DNA from: Volvox africanus
Lineage: Eukaryota; Chlorophyta; Chlorophyceae; Chlamydomonadales; Volvocaceae
Assembly (NCBI GenBank): GCA_030268105.1
Contig: BSDZ01000078.1
Coordinates: forward strand, 6,953,501-7,017,500
DNA: 64,000 nt
Reading direction: 5' to 3'
A program made the position numbers and the translations under genes. Shown here in pieces: positions 10,771 through 24,100 of the stretch (position 1 is its first letter; each line of letters opens with the position of its first letter). The notes under the pieces are model-generated. The model ran no database searches. It saw only the letters and a list, made by a program, of their open reading frames with translations, and was not told the DNA's origin.

Positions 10771-13395
10771 CTGGACGTGAACTGTCAGGCGCACGGACGT
10801 GCGTTTCGATGGTGGAGATAATACATTATGCATTAGATGGTGCATCAGGGGTGTCCAGTTGGTAGTTCGTTAGCAGTTGGGTAGGTAGGTAGGTAGGCCG
10901 GGCGGGCGGGCGGGGGGTGCAGGCCGTCACAGAAATGGCATACCACGGCGGGTCGGCGGATATACATAGATAAGGCGGAACGGATGAGCTGGCGGTCGAC
11001 TGTACTGTTACATGTCGTTACGGCCCCCGGACTCTGGACCCAGCCAAGTCGGGACCGGACGGCCTAAATACGCCGTTTCCAAGCAGCCCACTTGCCAAAG
11101 TCCCACGCCCTTTCCTCTTTCAAAATTTGGCTTGCTCTACTCTTCAGGGGGGTCGTTATGATGACGTGGTATTTCTTAGCGGTTGTGCTCTGGGGTTCAG
11201 CAGCCGACTGAAAACAGGGGCCTTACTTTTGGCCCTAAGCCAAGAAGAGTATTGAAGGCAGCTGAGGGTACTACAAGTCGTACGTCTGAAGATGGAAATA
11301 TGCATTGTTGGGATTTGTGTTGCTGCGCTCTTGCTGCGGTGATGTTTGCTCCACCCTAGCGCCTATGGTCTCGCACCCGGGCACTCCGCAACGAGCCGCC
11401 ATATTTTGCCTTGAGCCGACACTGGAGGTCGCGATGGACTGGGGTACATGACCGGTTAATGGCAATGGCGGTGGCAGTAACTGGTCATATGATGCAGGGG
11501 TGACACAAGAGTGGAGTTTTCGCAATTCCTAAAGCCCTTGGGAGTTGCTTCTCATCCCCCAGCATCTGGAGTCTTGGTGTATGTGGTGACCTTATCATCT
11601 TGAATTTGCACGCCCTCTATGTGTGTATTGCGATCTTCCCATCACCTTTGGTGCACAGACCTGGGCAGCGTGTGGTTCAGAGTTTTCTTGTTGTAGGATT
11701 CCATTCGTATTTCAATTTGCCAAATGATAAGAGGGTGATCGGTGGAGTGAGTAGTCAGCCGAGGACTCTGAAGCCCGCTGCTTCAGGCCCCTGGGCCCCA
11801 CACGGGTCGCCCCAGGAAAGCTCACCCCACTCACCCATGGTTTATCACGTTGTACAGAGTTGTTGGCGCAGAGAGTAGAGGTTGAGGATTGCTAGGTCCC
11901 GCAATTATCCGCTATCACGGTTTCGGGTGCAGGTGGTGATGATGGTTTGCTTAAATCCCCGGCCGTTCAGTGGCGTTTATTGCCCTGGTGTTAACACAGG
12001 AACTGATTGAGCGGCGCGCTGTATGAGTGTGTGATTGTTTCCTGGCTATTAGGGTGCAAACGTAAGCCTTAGGATCTCCCTGCCGCTGTCTTGACAAGGT
12101 GATAAGTACTCGAGACAGAGTGCGTGTCACTCTTACGTAGCCCCCAACATCATGATTGTTATGGGAAGCGACAGTTGTTGCATCTTGCTTCGCCACCACA
12201 TCAGTAGGAACGGCATCATTGTGTTGACAGTGAGGGGGTGACAGCTTCAGCCATACAGGCGAATTCCATATGTATGCCATTGATGGAGACCAGGCCGGGG
12301 CGAGGGCTTTGCATTCATGGCTCGTCCTTTGACAAGCAAGCCCCGCCCGTCCTGGCAGCATACTGTGTACCAAGGTTCGGACGGGAGTGACACGGGGCAA
12401 TGTCGTATCGGAGTGGGTCTAAAGAGAAAGCAGTGCGGGGGCGTGAAGGTGTGCAGGTGTATGTGTACATGGATGGTGCAGATATGACTAAATGTATTTA
12501 AAATGGGGAGCATACGTGATGTGTAGACTGATGCATTTGTGGGCCGTCCTGCAGGCAACAGGACCCAAATAATCGTGCCCTCTCGCCGCACTCTGTTCGG
12601 GAGTCACTTCTGACCTTTATTGAGTGAGCGACAGTGCGAGGCCTGTTCTGCAAGTGACTCGAGTAGAGGTGGTGTTAATGTGCCATAAGGATCGCCTCGT
12701 AATTATCCGACTTCAGTGTTTTTCTTAATTCACATGAGAGGTAATGCCTATTGCAGAGTGCTGCACCTGTTTGCAAAGGCGTGTCTCAACACGCTAGTCT
12801 CAACCCCCGGATGAGCCATCGCTTAAATACGTCCAAAACTGAACTCCATATGTTAATTCCAAGACCTCTACATGCTCCACCACCGCGTGCTATGCGTGAG
12901 TACACGTGGTAAAGCCTGGTAAAGCCAAGACAGTTACGAGCCGCCATGCTTTGCTGTTATTTGTTCGCTGTTTCAGTAAACCACCCCTGCGAAAGCTCAA
13001 GCCACCAACGAGCACTGGCTCGCATCACACGCACTCTCTGCTGCAGAGAAGACCCTAAGCCACACGCATACCATGCAAAACATCAGGAAAAGAAAGGTCT
13101 CTTGGGAAAAGATGCACACACCCTCCCAACCTGCCATGCAACAAGGATTCATGACTACACGCTCATTACACGCTCTGCACAAACTCACATCATACATGCA
13201 ACGGACATGACATGAAAGGATTAGATCTGTGAAAGGTGCACAATCCGTGGAAATGGACACTAAGCGGTGCCAATCAGCACTGCGGAGACTCGGAACCCGA
13301 CTACACCCCCTGCGCCCATGCATCACGACAAGCTAGGCCCGCCATAACGGCGTGTCCAGGGCTCCTCAGATCCAACCACCAAGGCTTGTCACACA

Positions 13396-13455
13396 ATGGG
13401 GCTTAGTGGTATGGGTGAGCTTCACATGGAAATCCTTGTTGATCGTATGAAAAGG
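13396..13455 (+). pseudogene. Elongation factor G-like fragment
   Basis: The plus strand encodes LSGMGELHMEILVDRMKR. This matches the conserved bacterial/organellar EF-G (fusA-type) segment around GMGELHLEI-VDR-KRE. About 20 codons are recognisable and neither flank continues the EF-G sequence. The piece is bordered by TTAG before and AAAAGGT after, so it could be a stray exon; I see no other EF-G exon nearby. Most likely it is a relic of a duplicated or inserted organellar EF-G gene. It lies downstream of BDP1 on the opposite strand. Confidence 0.6.
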
Positions 13456-13957
13456 TCCAGCGCACTTCAGTGCCCACAGAGCCAACCCCGTGCGCGCGGC
13501 CTTCGCTGGCTTACCCCACGAGTCGTCACCTCTAACATTCCTAGTCGTTTTACGAAGCGAACAGCACGACCGAGCATCGCGAACTGACCCTGGTTGGAGC
13601 CCAGCTGGCTGCCTCGAACCACTAGCAGAAACAGATCTGGTGCTCATTGTGTACAAACGTAAACCATTGTAAACTGTTATTTGCCACCACAAATGATTAT
13701 AACCACCCAGGCACTCTACAACGAAAATTCAGCGTTTAATGTGCGGGCCCTGTCCAACATGTGCATTTCCTGGTACAAGGCTCGGCAGCTGCAATCACTA
13801 TCCCCTGCCCTGCTGCGCATATTCCTATCAGCACGACCTGCCTCAGTGAAGGATCCACCATAAACATTTCGGCCACAATTTATCCCCGTGTCCTGGGTCT
13901 TTTTTCCAACACACGACAACATTTTCCTTCGCATTAACCTGTGAACGCATCTCTCCT

Positions 13958-16900
13958 TCAGTAATATGCGTCATATTCGTCCTCATAACCCGCGTAGCCT
14001 CCCGCACCGTGGTTCTCGTACCCTCCATACGCACCCCCGTAGCCGCCGTATGCACCCCCGTGCCCACCATACGCACCGCCATCGTTGTACGCGTCAGCCA
14101 TGCCCCCACCCACGTCGGCTTCGTGGCCGTTCTCATCTTTCTCGGCCCTACCGTCGTGTAACTGCCCATCCACATATTCCATACCTGCCTCCACGGCTGT
14201 GGCGCCCCGCGCACGCCCTGTCTCTGCCTCTGCGACTGCCGCCGGTCCTTGCTCAGTCCCGGATGGGGCTGTAACCACAATCGATGCAACGGCTGCCCTT
14301 CCAAGCTCTGCCGAGGCTGGCGGCGGCAACAGGGCACCTGTCGCCGCCTGCTGCGCCGCCTGCTGCGCGTTGACCTCCGCAATCCGCGTTCGGACCATCT
14401 CCAAAAGCTGTGCCTGGTTTCCTCCGCGGCCCTGACCCGCCAATGCGGCATGGACCTGTTTCCCCATCGCGAATACAGGGATCGACAAGTACCCACGGTG
14501 ATAAGGGAGCCCTAAGGGCGAGCATTCAGTGTCAGACGGGAATATGTATGTGGACCTTCGCCGTAGATATCACATATCTGCAGCCTTGCAGTTCGCACCA
14601 TGCTCGCCTCTTCGTTTGTCCTTCCTTTGTAGATTCGTTCCGTGAAAATTGTTGTTATCAAGAAAAGACACCTAGTCTTTGATAATATGTATTTGCATCG
14701 GGGACATGGAGAGCATTCCCCGCTACCGATAGCGCTCCCTAAGATCCCACTCCACGCCACGCCAAAAGTCAAAGAACCCCCCCTCATCTCTCTAGCCAAG
14801 TTCCGCTGTGCGATTCCACGTGTCTTCTCCCACATCCTGCATCAATATCGATGTGAGCTAAAGCGTTCAACTAGCCTCGCCGACCGGGTACCTGAGCCAC
14901 GCCCACTCTGCCCACCCAGTGCCCTCCCTTTCGAACCTTCGCGGGGTTATCTTTCAACTCCTTTGTAAACTTGCGCTTCACGTGGGCCCTCTGCATCTCC
15001 GGAAATAGCATGCCGATGAGTGAAAAGTCGGTACCGAAAGCCGACAGAGCACGGTAGAAGAGTGCCGTGTCAGAGGTGCTCCATCGTGCGGGCCCGAGCC
15101 GCTTCATGTACGTGAAAGACGTCACGAAGCGAGTGTCCTCCTCCACGCGCGCGTATTGCGCCATGTCGTCCTGCTGCTGGGCCGTCACTGTCAGCGAGCT
15201 GGTGTCCACAACAAGCCGCCCGTCGACCACCCGAACCTGTGGCGCTGCTGGCGGCACGCGCACCGCGGGTCCAGGAGCAGCAACCCCCCCCGCCGCGGGC
15301 AGCGCGCGAGATGCGTTCCCTCCGGCGCCAGCTGTCGCGCCGCCAGCTTCCCCATCCGCAGCTGCAGCGGCGGCAGCCGCCGCCGCGCGCTCCTTGGCCG
15401 CCGCACGCTCCTTTGCTATCTTGGCTTTCTCCCAGGCCTGCCCCACGCCGCAAATCGCAGGAAAAACACACCAGTCCGACCAGGGTCCGACCGTGAGTTG
15501 CTTGCTCTTGATTACAAGGTCGAACTATCCCCCAAGGTTCGCACAGTAACACCCGCCCGCTCTTAGAACCCATAATGATCGCCAGGCTGCCTAGATGAAA
15601 ACCTTCAAAGGGCTGTCGAGCGAATGCTCTAAGCCATGGTGGCGGAAACAAATGATCTCACGATTTTCGCTTCCCAAGACCACACATACAAGCTTCAACG
15701 CTGCCTTGCCGCCCAGGATCCGTGTCCCCACACACATCCTCCCAGGCTCATTGGAAACGCGATGCACGCATTTCGATGGTCAGACCGAGACGAAACTAGA
15801 TGGTACTCCGCTCTGCACTATTCCTTGTCTTTGAATAGATACGTGAAAAAGCAAGGCTCTTTAGCATAATGCTCGCAGTTGAACTTCATGAACCACTTGC
15901 CCGTCTCGAAATCTCGAAGCTTCCTTTCACCATGAAACTAACACACAATGGGGGAGCACCGAGTCGCCCCGCTGCCCCTGACCAGCGTCACCCGCCACTT
16001 AGTGGCATGCTCATCGACCTCCCATGGCGATACAGCAGACGCCCGGACGACCCATGACTATTCGCCCTTACCTGAGTTCTTGCAATGATTTTGCGGAGTG
16101 ACCAGTTCTCCGGATCAATGGGCTCCTCCAAGTCCACGTCCGGGAGGGGCTGTGAAGTGTGCGCACAGGCAGAGCAGAGTGCAGCGGTACGCCGAAACGC
16201 CAATAGCAAGAGGGACATCACAATGATGCATGCAGGTGATGCAGTACCATGGAGTGAGTTGTGGGCTGCAGAGGTTGATACGCCATGAGCGAGAAGTACT
16301 TCAAACAAACCGGACCAAAATACCAGTGGCCCCAACCAAAGCATATCTGTATTGCGAAGCCACGTTCGTGCTGCGACCAAGAGCTGGTGCCAATCAGAGC
16401 CAGTCCCAGAACGCTCTTCAGCCATTGGGCATCTGGTAACAACTCGCACCTGGGCGATGCAGAAGTCATTACCCGCGAGGGAGGCCCTACAACGGAAAGG
16501 CTTCCGGAAAGCCATGCCTCGAGCGGCCAAGGAAGTCGCTCTCCCCGCGGACAACGCGGCCATTATGGGCGCGCTTTTTTCTTACCTAACATGACTACAG
16601 CATGCCCGAATGGAAGGGGCTCATTTTCACTCCATTTCCAGAACAGCAAGAGAGCGCATACACGCCAGGGGCTGTTACCCCTCACATCCTACTCACCACA
16701 ATGGCCAGCCCAGCGTCCTTGAGGGCCTGGGCCTCCAATTCTCTAAAACGCTGCGCTTCCTTGGCCGCGACTGCAGCAGCGGCACGCCTTGCCTTCGCGG
16801 AAGCGCCGTTACTGCGTAACAACGGCAAACTCATGACGCCACTGTCGCCTGCATTTACCTTGCGGCGCCGCCGCTTCTGGAGTGCTCCTGAAATGCCCGC

Positions 16901-19900
16901 CTGCTCTCCGCCTGGGACCTCGCTGCCATTTCTAGCGCCGGCGGTAAATGCAGCGGCGCCGCGGCCGCGGCGCCGGCGGCCACCCAACGTCAAGTTTTCG
17001 TGGTTGGGGTGGAGGATGAGCGCCATGCCCAGGTCTTCGCCACTCTGTTCACCGCTCTTCCCGCCGTGCTGGCGCCGTTGCTGCCGGGGGATGCGATCAT
17101 TCAGAGCGGATGGCAACTTCATACAAGGCCAGGAAAGGACGATCCGCATACACCGAAGTCCCCCCCCAGGCTAAACATTATGTGTGGGAGCGAAGGGGAC
17201 TTAAATAAAGTAGTTCACAGAAATTCAGGGATGCGCAAGGGTCAGGAAGGACTCGTGCACACGTGCAACAGACCTGCCTATCTTCCGCTTTGGTCAGTTG
17301 CGGCCAGCACCTTCCTCCTGACATGAAGACCACATCGTACTCAGCCACCAAGTGACCACCCGATAAGAGTTCCACATGTTCCTATCCTCAACCCTCCCAA
17401 TCTACACGAAATAGACATCCTTGAACATTGCACCTCTACCCCTCGCGCCCCCTCCACAGACGTGCCAATACAATACCATCCAATATACCACCTGCCCGTT
17501 AACCAGGACTTTACAAACACCTGTCAGTTTCCATCACACTTGGAGCAAACCCACCCGGATCGCAATGTCAGTCCTCACGACGGCCAACAATCGCATCCAA
17601 CCTATGGTCCCTTTCTTGGACGCCTCCGTTTCCGCTGACTGGTACAATTTCAGGACGTGACGATCACTTGGCTCCAACCCAACGCCGGCGGCTTTGGCGA
17701 CAGCGCGAGTCAACGGCTGGAATGACTGCGTCGCCACCACCACCTTATCGTCACCGCCTCCGCTGCCACATCGTCGCATGGATGCCTTCGTCCGGGGCTT
17801 CCGAGGGGCTGCAGCCGTAGCCCTAGCACGCTTGGCGGATGGACCCCCTTCTGCCTCTGTCTCCACCGCGTCCCGATTAATCTCGGCGGACTCGTTCTCA
17901 TCATCGTCCTCGATATCAATCACAGCTATGGGCTTCCGTGCCTGTTGCCGCCGGGGGCGCTTCGACGCGGCGGCGGTGGCATCGGCGGCGTCACGCCGGG
18001 CTGCTGCTCCGTCCGTAGGAACCTCGTCCTTTCTTCCTTTAGCTGTACCGCGCCGCCGCTTTGCGGGGAGCGCTTCTTCATTCCCATCCTTACATGAAGT
18101 GCCTGGCGCTGCCACACTTGCACCAAGCTGAGGAACTAGTTGTGGGGCAGGCATGACTACTTCTGGCCTCGCTGACCCACCTGCCGCTTTAAATGCCATT
18201 AAACCCGAAACTAACCGCAAAACTGCCATTTGCGGCTCGCCGATATCACGATTCACAACTGCGTTGCCCGGACTTGCCCCGCCCGCCACTGCTGAAGCCT
18301 TATCGCCTGACGGCTCCTTGGACACCGGTTGCGCGCAGTCTGCGGTGGACGTGGTGGTGGCAGCTATCGCTACAACTCGTGAAACAGAAGCCGTCGCCCG
18401 GGGGTCGCGTGGAGCAAATTTGAACCCTGCAGCTGTACCCGCACTGGCAGCATCAGCAACACCGATATCGACGCCCAAAGCCTGGGTGCCTCGGACCTGA
18501 GCAGTACGCTTCAGTTGCTGCCCCTCAACCTCTGCTTCAGCACCGGCTGGGGTTGGAGATGCCGAAGCGAGAACCAATCTCTTCTGCATGACAGCAGCCG
18601 GAGCGACCACGGGTGCGGCCTCAATGGCTTGAGAGGGCAAGGGTGCCACTGCCGGAGCCGCTGCTTTGTCGGCGGTGATCCCGCGCTTCCGTGGCGCAAC
18701 CGTAGGCACTGCCTTGCGCTGCTGCTTAGGCAAGGAATCCACGTCCGCGGCTCCGAGACCACCAGGAAAGAACCCTGGGACTGGCTCGATTGGAGTTGAG
18801 CCCAGGATGACGGAGGGTGCGGTCGCTGCAGCCATGGACGACGGGCCTCCTCCAGCTCGTGCGGCTCCTATGGTCTCTTCTCCTGCTGCTGCCTGTGCCA
18901 CTTTCCCTTGCACCGCCGATTGGGGCTTCGTGACTATCGGAAGCTGCGTCATAGCAGCGGATTGACAAGCAGCAGTGGGCTGAAGGGCATGTGGGGATCC
19001 AGACGCTAGGGCGACCATCGGAGGGCGTTGTGAAGCAGGCGCGCAAGGCTGGGAAGGGGCTTCCACTGCGGCGCCAATCGGATCCAACTGATAACCCAGC
19101 ACCGCTGCTGGTCCATGCTGATGCAACACCTGCTGGGGTTGCAGTTGACTGAGATCCTTCGCTGCACTCGCGTCGTCTACTGATAACGCCGTCCCTTTGA
19201 TTTGGACTTTGTCCAGTTGTGTCGCGGGCAAAAGCGGCTGTGATGCTTGCGTCAGGGTAACGACTATCGCCGGGTGGGATGGCGCGCATTCCTCCTGCAG
19301 CCGCACGGAATCAGGCAAGGCCAAGTCGGTGATGGTGCCAGGTGCCGAATGCGTTGTCGCCGTCGTGATGATCTTGCTTGCATTCCCTCCACCTCCGGCC
19401 TGCCGGGCACGGCGCCCTACTCGCGCCGACGGGGCGAACTTGCTTTGTCGTGGCTGCGATTGCAACGCGAGCAGATCGTCCAAAAGGTAACTGCTGACAG
19501 GGACAGCAACAGCCCCTCCAACCGAAGCCGCGGTAGTAACAGCGGGACGGGCTACTGGATCTGCGACGCAAGGTCCCTCGCCCTCGGGGTTGGCATCAGC
19601 TGCATTAGCAGGCTGCGACTGCGCATTTGCAGCTGCGACTGCAGCCGCAGCTTCAGCGTGGAAGGAAGGAGAGGCGGGAGTAATCTCAGCGTCTGATGGC
19701 ACTCGGCAGCTTTGCACCAATCGTGCATTAATAGGCAGCGACGAGCGTGGGGCGTCTGCTGATGGCGGAGCTGACTCTGACGCGAAGAAACGCTGCACAA
19801 TAGGCTCCAAATCGATGCGGATACCAGCTTTTGACGCCATAGGTAATGGACCCTGACTGCTCGTCGTTCCTGCTGTCGGCGGCGACATCTCCCTACTGCC

Positions 19901-20338
19901 GAGCATGTTATTGGCAGCTGCCGCGCCATCAGGTGCCCCTATCGCCGCTACCGCTGCTGACTTAGATCCAACCGCATTTCCATGCAGCTCCCGCTGTGCT
20001 GCTGGGATAGTGCCATAGGCTGATAGTGTTGCACCTCCGGACGATGGTGGAAAGGGGATCCCTGAGCTTACCGGAGGATAATGCGTAAGAGAAAGAGATT
20101 CACTGCCAGCGGGAGGATGTACAGCGCGATGGCTCGCTGCTGTACCTGAAACGGCAATCGATGCAACAGGGGCTGCTGCCGTGAGGGTGCCGCTGGGGTG
20201 CGCACTGCCGGCAGGTGCTCCGCCGCTGGATGGGGGCTGTGTGAACGGACGTTGTCGTGGGACAGGCTTAAGTGCCGGCTTGAAGGCGCGAGCCTTCTGG
20301 GCTTTCTGTTTATCTAGTTCATCTAGATCGAGGTCCAT
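13958..20338 (-). CDS. BDP1: TFIIIB subunit B'' (BDP1), SANT domain protein
   Basis: Minus-strand exons are 20338-17579 (alternative end 17555), 17116-16697, 16149-16072, 15437-14937 and 14455-13958. All are phase 0 and give about 1418 residues. BDP1 joins TBP and BRF in TFIIIB, which recruits RNA polymerase III at tRNA and 5S genes. The diagnostic part is the SANT domain at about residues 1200-1255: RWSTSDTALFYRALSAFGTD, then FSLIGMLFPEM and HVKRKF. The splice to the last exon restores NPAKVHAAL, matching the conserved post-SANT helix. Upstream, EEPIDPENWSLRKII fits the conserved segment before SANT. The N-terminal 900 residues are Ala/Pro/Ser-rich with Lys/Arg patches such as KRPRRQQARK. 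The C-terminus is Gly/Tyr-rich. The start MDLDLDELDK at 20338 was chosen over an in-frame extension to 20539 lacking character. Weak splice sites bound the second exon. Confidence 0.88.
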
Positions 20339-21162
20339 AATACTCAAGGGACTGTGAGGCAGTAAGCTTGAGGCCCGGGGAACGCCGCCGGGAGCACCGG
20401 TCTGTTTATACGTGTGAACACCAGCAAAGTACACGCATCTACAACTGGAGCTGAACGTCGCGGTACCCTGGCTACACCATTCACCCAGAGCCCCAGCACG
20501 ATCAATTCCAGAAGCTGAGGGACCACGAAAAGTCACCACTAATCATCCATAGAAACGTATGTTATGCCTCAATAAGCATTAAAAATAAATTCTCAGGGCA
20601 GCGCAGCTGCGCTACCCTCAGCATCGACGCCAAGTGACTTTCCAGAGGCACGCTACAATAGGAGGTATCAAACGTGCTCCTAGACATGAAGTACTAGTCT
20701 GCCCCTGTAAATTTCTTAAACCCGAAGAGTGGGTAAAGAAAATACACATGAAGATGGTTGCACAGTTCGTATGAGTTGGAGATACATTATATAATGACGA
20801 TATCGTACATAAAATAATAGGAAAGGGTTAGGCATAGCTGTCTGTGAAAGTCTACTGGGAAACGCCGCCAAATTTCACACGATCGTCCATCCCCGTGTTC
20901 CGATCCTCGTTTGACCTACATCGCGGCCAGCTTTTCTGCGCGTTCCGAGCTGAATTGCAGAGGTTTTATGATAAGGGAGTTAACGTCATCCAGAAATCTT
21001 TTCTTTTTTGCAACAGCGCAACTGTAAGGCGTGGTATCCTGATAAGCTATCCTTGGGTTTTCCGCAGTAAAGCTTTCTCATTTCGCATTGATCTTTCCCA
21101 TGCATAGACGCTAGTGTACGCCGGCAATGGCCGGCTGATGGGACCAGGCCTTGCAACCCGAG
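20339..21162. other. Divergent intergenic region
   Basis: About 820 bases separate the start codons of BDP1 (minus) and the bZIP-like gene (plus). They should hold both promoters and leaders. I see no clear TATA box, and no gene beyond short unsupported frames. Confidence 0.6.
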
Positions 21163-24100
21163 ATGCTCAGTGACCCAGCCTGTGAGCACCCATCGCTTAG
21201 GCATCCAGGTGTCTCCTACACAACTACCACGGATCAGAACAACAGCAGCAAGGACCCGGGTGGTGGAGGGCAGGTGCAGCCCCGGCTGGGGCTGCCCCAG
21301 GCTGGAGACGAGCCTGCAGCCGACTCAGAGGTCACGCAAGCAACCAATAGCAATCGAAGCCGCCCGTCGGGGGCTAAGTGGACACAAGAACAGCAAGCTG
21401 TCCTGCAGCAGCAGCGGCCAAGGTGCGCTCGAAATGCTAAATCTGCGGGCCATAGGCGCCTTGCTGTATAAGTAGAATCATCTCACCCTATCATGTTAAA
21501 ATTACTTATTCATCGAGCGCATAATTGCGTCAATCTCGTTTGGGCGTTCCCCGTTATTGACCTGCAAAATGCTGTCCATGACCAAATTTCCTAGGTTTCG
21601 CGTCGCTTAGTAGTATGTCGACGTTTTCTGTGTTGACTTCGGCATTGTTGTGCCTCGAGCGCGATTCAAAGGCACGCAGCTTGCACGCACGTAACTGCCC
21701 TTGGCTATGGAGGGCGCTTAAACAAAGTCCGCTTCCATGCGTATGAATGAGCCCTACATGAATCCCACCATTTGTCCTCCTATGCTTAGCAGCAGCGGTC
21801 GCGGGCAGAAGCGGCAACGTGGCGATATGGCGGACGGGGCGAACACAACGAGCCCTAGCGCCAATCAGGGTCCACAAGAGCTTCAAAATAGACTGGCAGC
21901 AGTTAGTGAACGAACGCTTCAATACGAGATGGCGTTGAAAGAGAAGGACAACGAGCTTGCGCGACTTAAGCAAATGCTCGCGATGAAGGGTGGTGAGTCC
22001 TGTTTACGGGCCCAACAGTATGAGAACCCTGTTTAGTAGATGTTACAGGCACTAACAGGAGCATGGCGATTTCCGCTGCAGAGCAACTACCGGGACCAAG
22101 CATGCAGGCAAGCACATCAGTTATCACGGAACAAGAGTTGAAGCAGGCTTACTGCTCATCCGTCCAAGCGCTGAAGGACTACTTAGTAATATCAAACTCG
22201 ACAAGCTATGATATAACAGGTGCGTGACGTAATCCTGTGGCTTCCGGATGGCTTGCTTGCACACACCAGCATGCGGCTCTTGCCCTCGTCTGCATGAATG
22301 CATGGATTGCAAGTGCTACCTCATTCCAGAACGTTCCCCCTGCTTTGAACTCTTCTTATGATGCAGCCTACCCTTTCCAATGTCAACCGTAATTCACCTG
22401 CCCCAGGCAAGAACCTGCCCGAAAAGGTGACTGCCGACATTAAGGCTCTGGTCCACACCATTAGTAAGGTGTGCCTCCAAATCCTTAAGCCTGAAACTCC
22501 CTACGTGCTGGAGACGATTAGCAAGGACTACAGCAGCACTACCGCCGCAGATTGGGAACTGGATAAGAGTCACTGGATCAACGTGATCTCGCAACTTCAG
22601 CTGTCCAACCTGCAGGTCTTGTCAATCCTACATGCGCGCGACTTGCACTTGCAAAAGATGCAGGCGCTGTTGAATGAGCGCGCGACCCTTGCACGCCAGG
22701 CGGCAGACCTAACAACGGCAACCTGCAGCACCAATCCCGTGATGTTCGATGATGTCTCCAACGTCGCGGTGCTCATGCAGCATGGATACCTTTATTTTGC
22801 GCGCAATGCGCTGCTGCTGCAACGTGTCGTGGACTTGTTTAAGGTGGGGATGGGACATTGGATGGCTGCCGCGGACTTGAAGAAGTGGGAAGGGAAGTAT
22901 CTGGCACACGACCCGCACCCGAAAGGAGTGCATTACCTTCTGTCTGGATACATACGGTGCGTTCCATGCCGGCTTTTGTCGACGTTTTGTTCTCCCAGCG
23001 GTCCCATTCCACCCATGCACGTATGCCGTTTACTTCTGATAGCCGGTATGCCACATGTCAACCCCCAGATCCATCAATACCAGATCCATCAATACCCGAA
23101 GTTTGGGAACCCCGTTCCCTATCTTGACATGAACCTACCAATCAGCTGCGGGCCGGAAATCCCTGTTGAACTGTACGCATCTTCCCGCACGTGACATCGT
23201 TGTCTTTTACGCCATGCATAGCTTGAATCTTACCTTCGATGCACATAATTCCTTGCATCCCGTCCTCTCGTACAGGAGTCACTCCTCCGTGAGCAGAAGA
23301 CAGTGATGGAGCTGTTCCTCAAGGTGCTGTACCAGGTGCTATCCCCTGTCCAGGCGGCGCTTTTTGTCGTGGAGGCCTTCCCCTACCATTGCGACGTGCT
23401 TGCGCTTTCGAATGTGCTTGCTCTGGTTTTCGGGAGGGATGGCAGCAACATGGGAAACATGGGACCCATGGGTACGGCCCCAGCCGGGTGAGTGAAAAGA
23501 GATTAGACCAACAGGTAAAAGGAAAGGTGTCGGCACTATTGCATGCGCTTAACATGCTTTACACATAAGGTGAGGATATTTTAGGAGGTTAGTCGAGTAG
23601 TTCAGCACCGTTGGTGTTTTGCCGTCCAGTTTGTTGGCTCCTACAGTCCATCCAGCTCTTCATATTTTGATCACAGCGTCAGTTGTGTTCACAAGGGTGC
23701 TGGGCCTTTCGCTGTAGGATGAGCAACGCGGACCCGTTAGACATGATGATTGGGATCGGTGGACCTCCCGCCCCAAACGCTCCTGGACCGAGTGGTGTCG
23801 GCGGCAATGGTATGTTATCTGTGCAAGATGCAATGCTGCTTCATCAGCAATTTGGGGGCGGTGTCTCTGGCGGAGGAGGCCCCGGAGGCGCGGACAAGCT
23901 TTCGCTGCTGCAACAGCAACAGAGTAGCCAGCAAGACCTGACGACCGGAGGTATGGGTGCTGCTGGTCTTGGGGGAGCCCTTAGTAGCGGCCTAGGAGGG
24001 GGAGGTGGTATGGGCGGCGGTGGCCTGGGTGGCGGCGGCCTGGGTGGACTTAACTCTGGCGGCAACCCAGCTGGTGCGCAGCGTTTGAATCCCTTTGGTG

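Larger units (their letters stand above)
10473..13957. other. Convergent spacer between kinase and BDP1
   Basis: This holds the 3' regions of the two convergent genes. It contains a GCTGGT hexanucleotide array, short GTAG and GGGC runs near 10.88-10.91 kb, and an isolated EF-G-like fragment near 13.4 kb, listed separately. No complete gene is supported. A TTACA at 13166-13170 (TGTAA on the minus strand, the volvocine polyadenylation signal) could serve BDP1, but it is about 790 bases beyond the stop. Confidence 0.55.

Noticed and set aside
10499..10865. ORFs with Trp-Cys, Ala-Gly or His-Gln repeats
   Set aside because: All are created by the GCTGGT microsatellite, which leaves every frame open.
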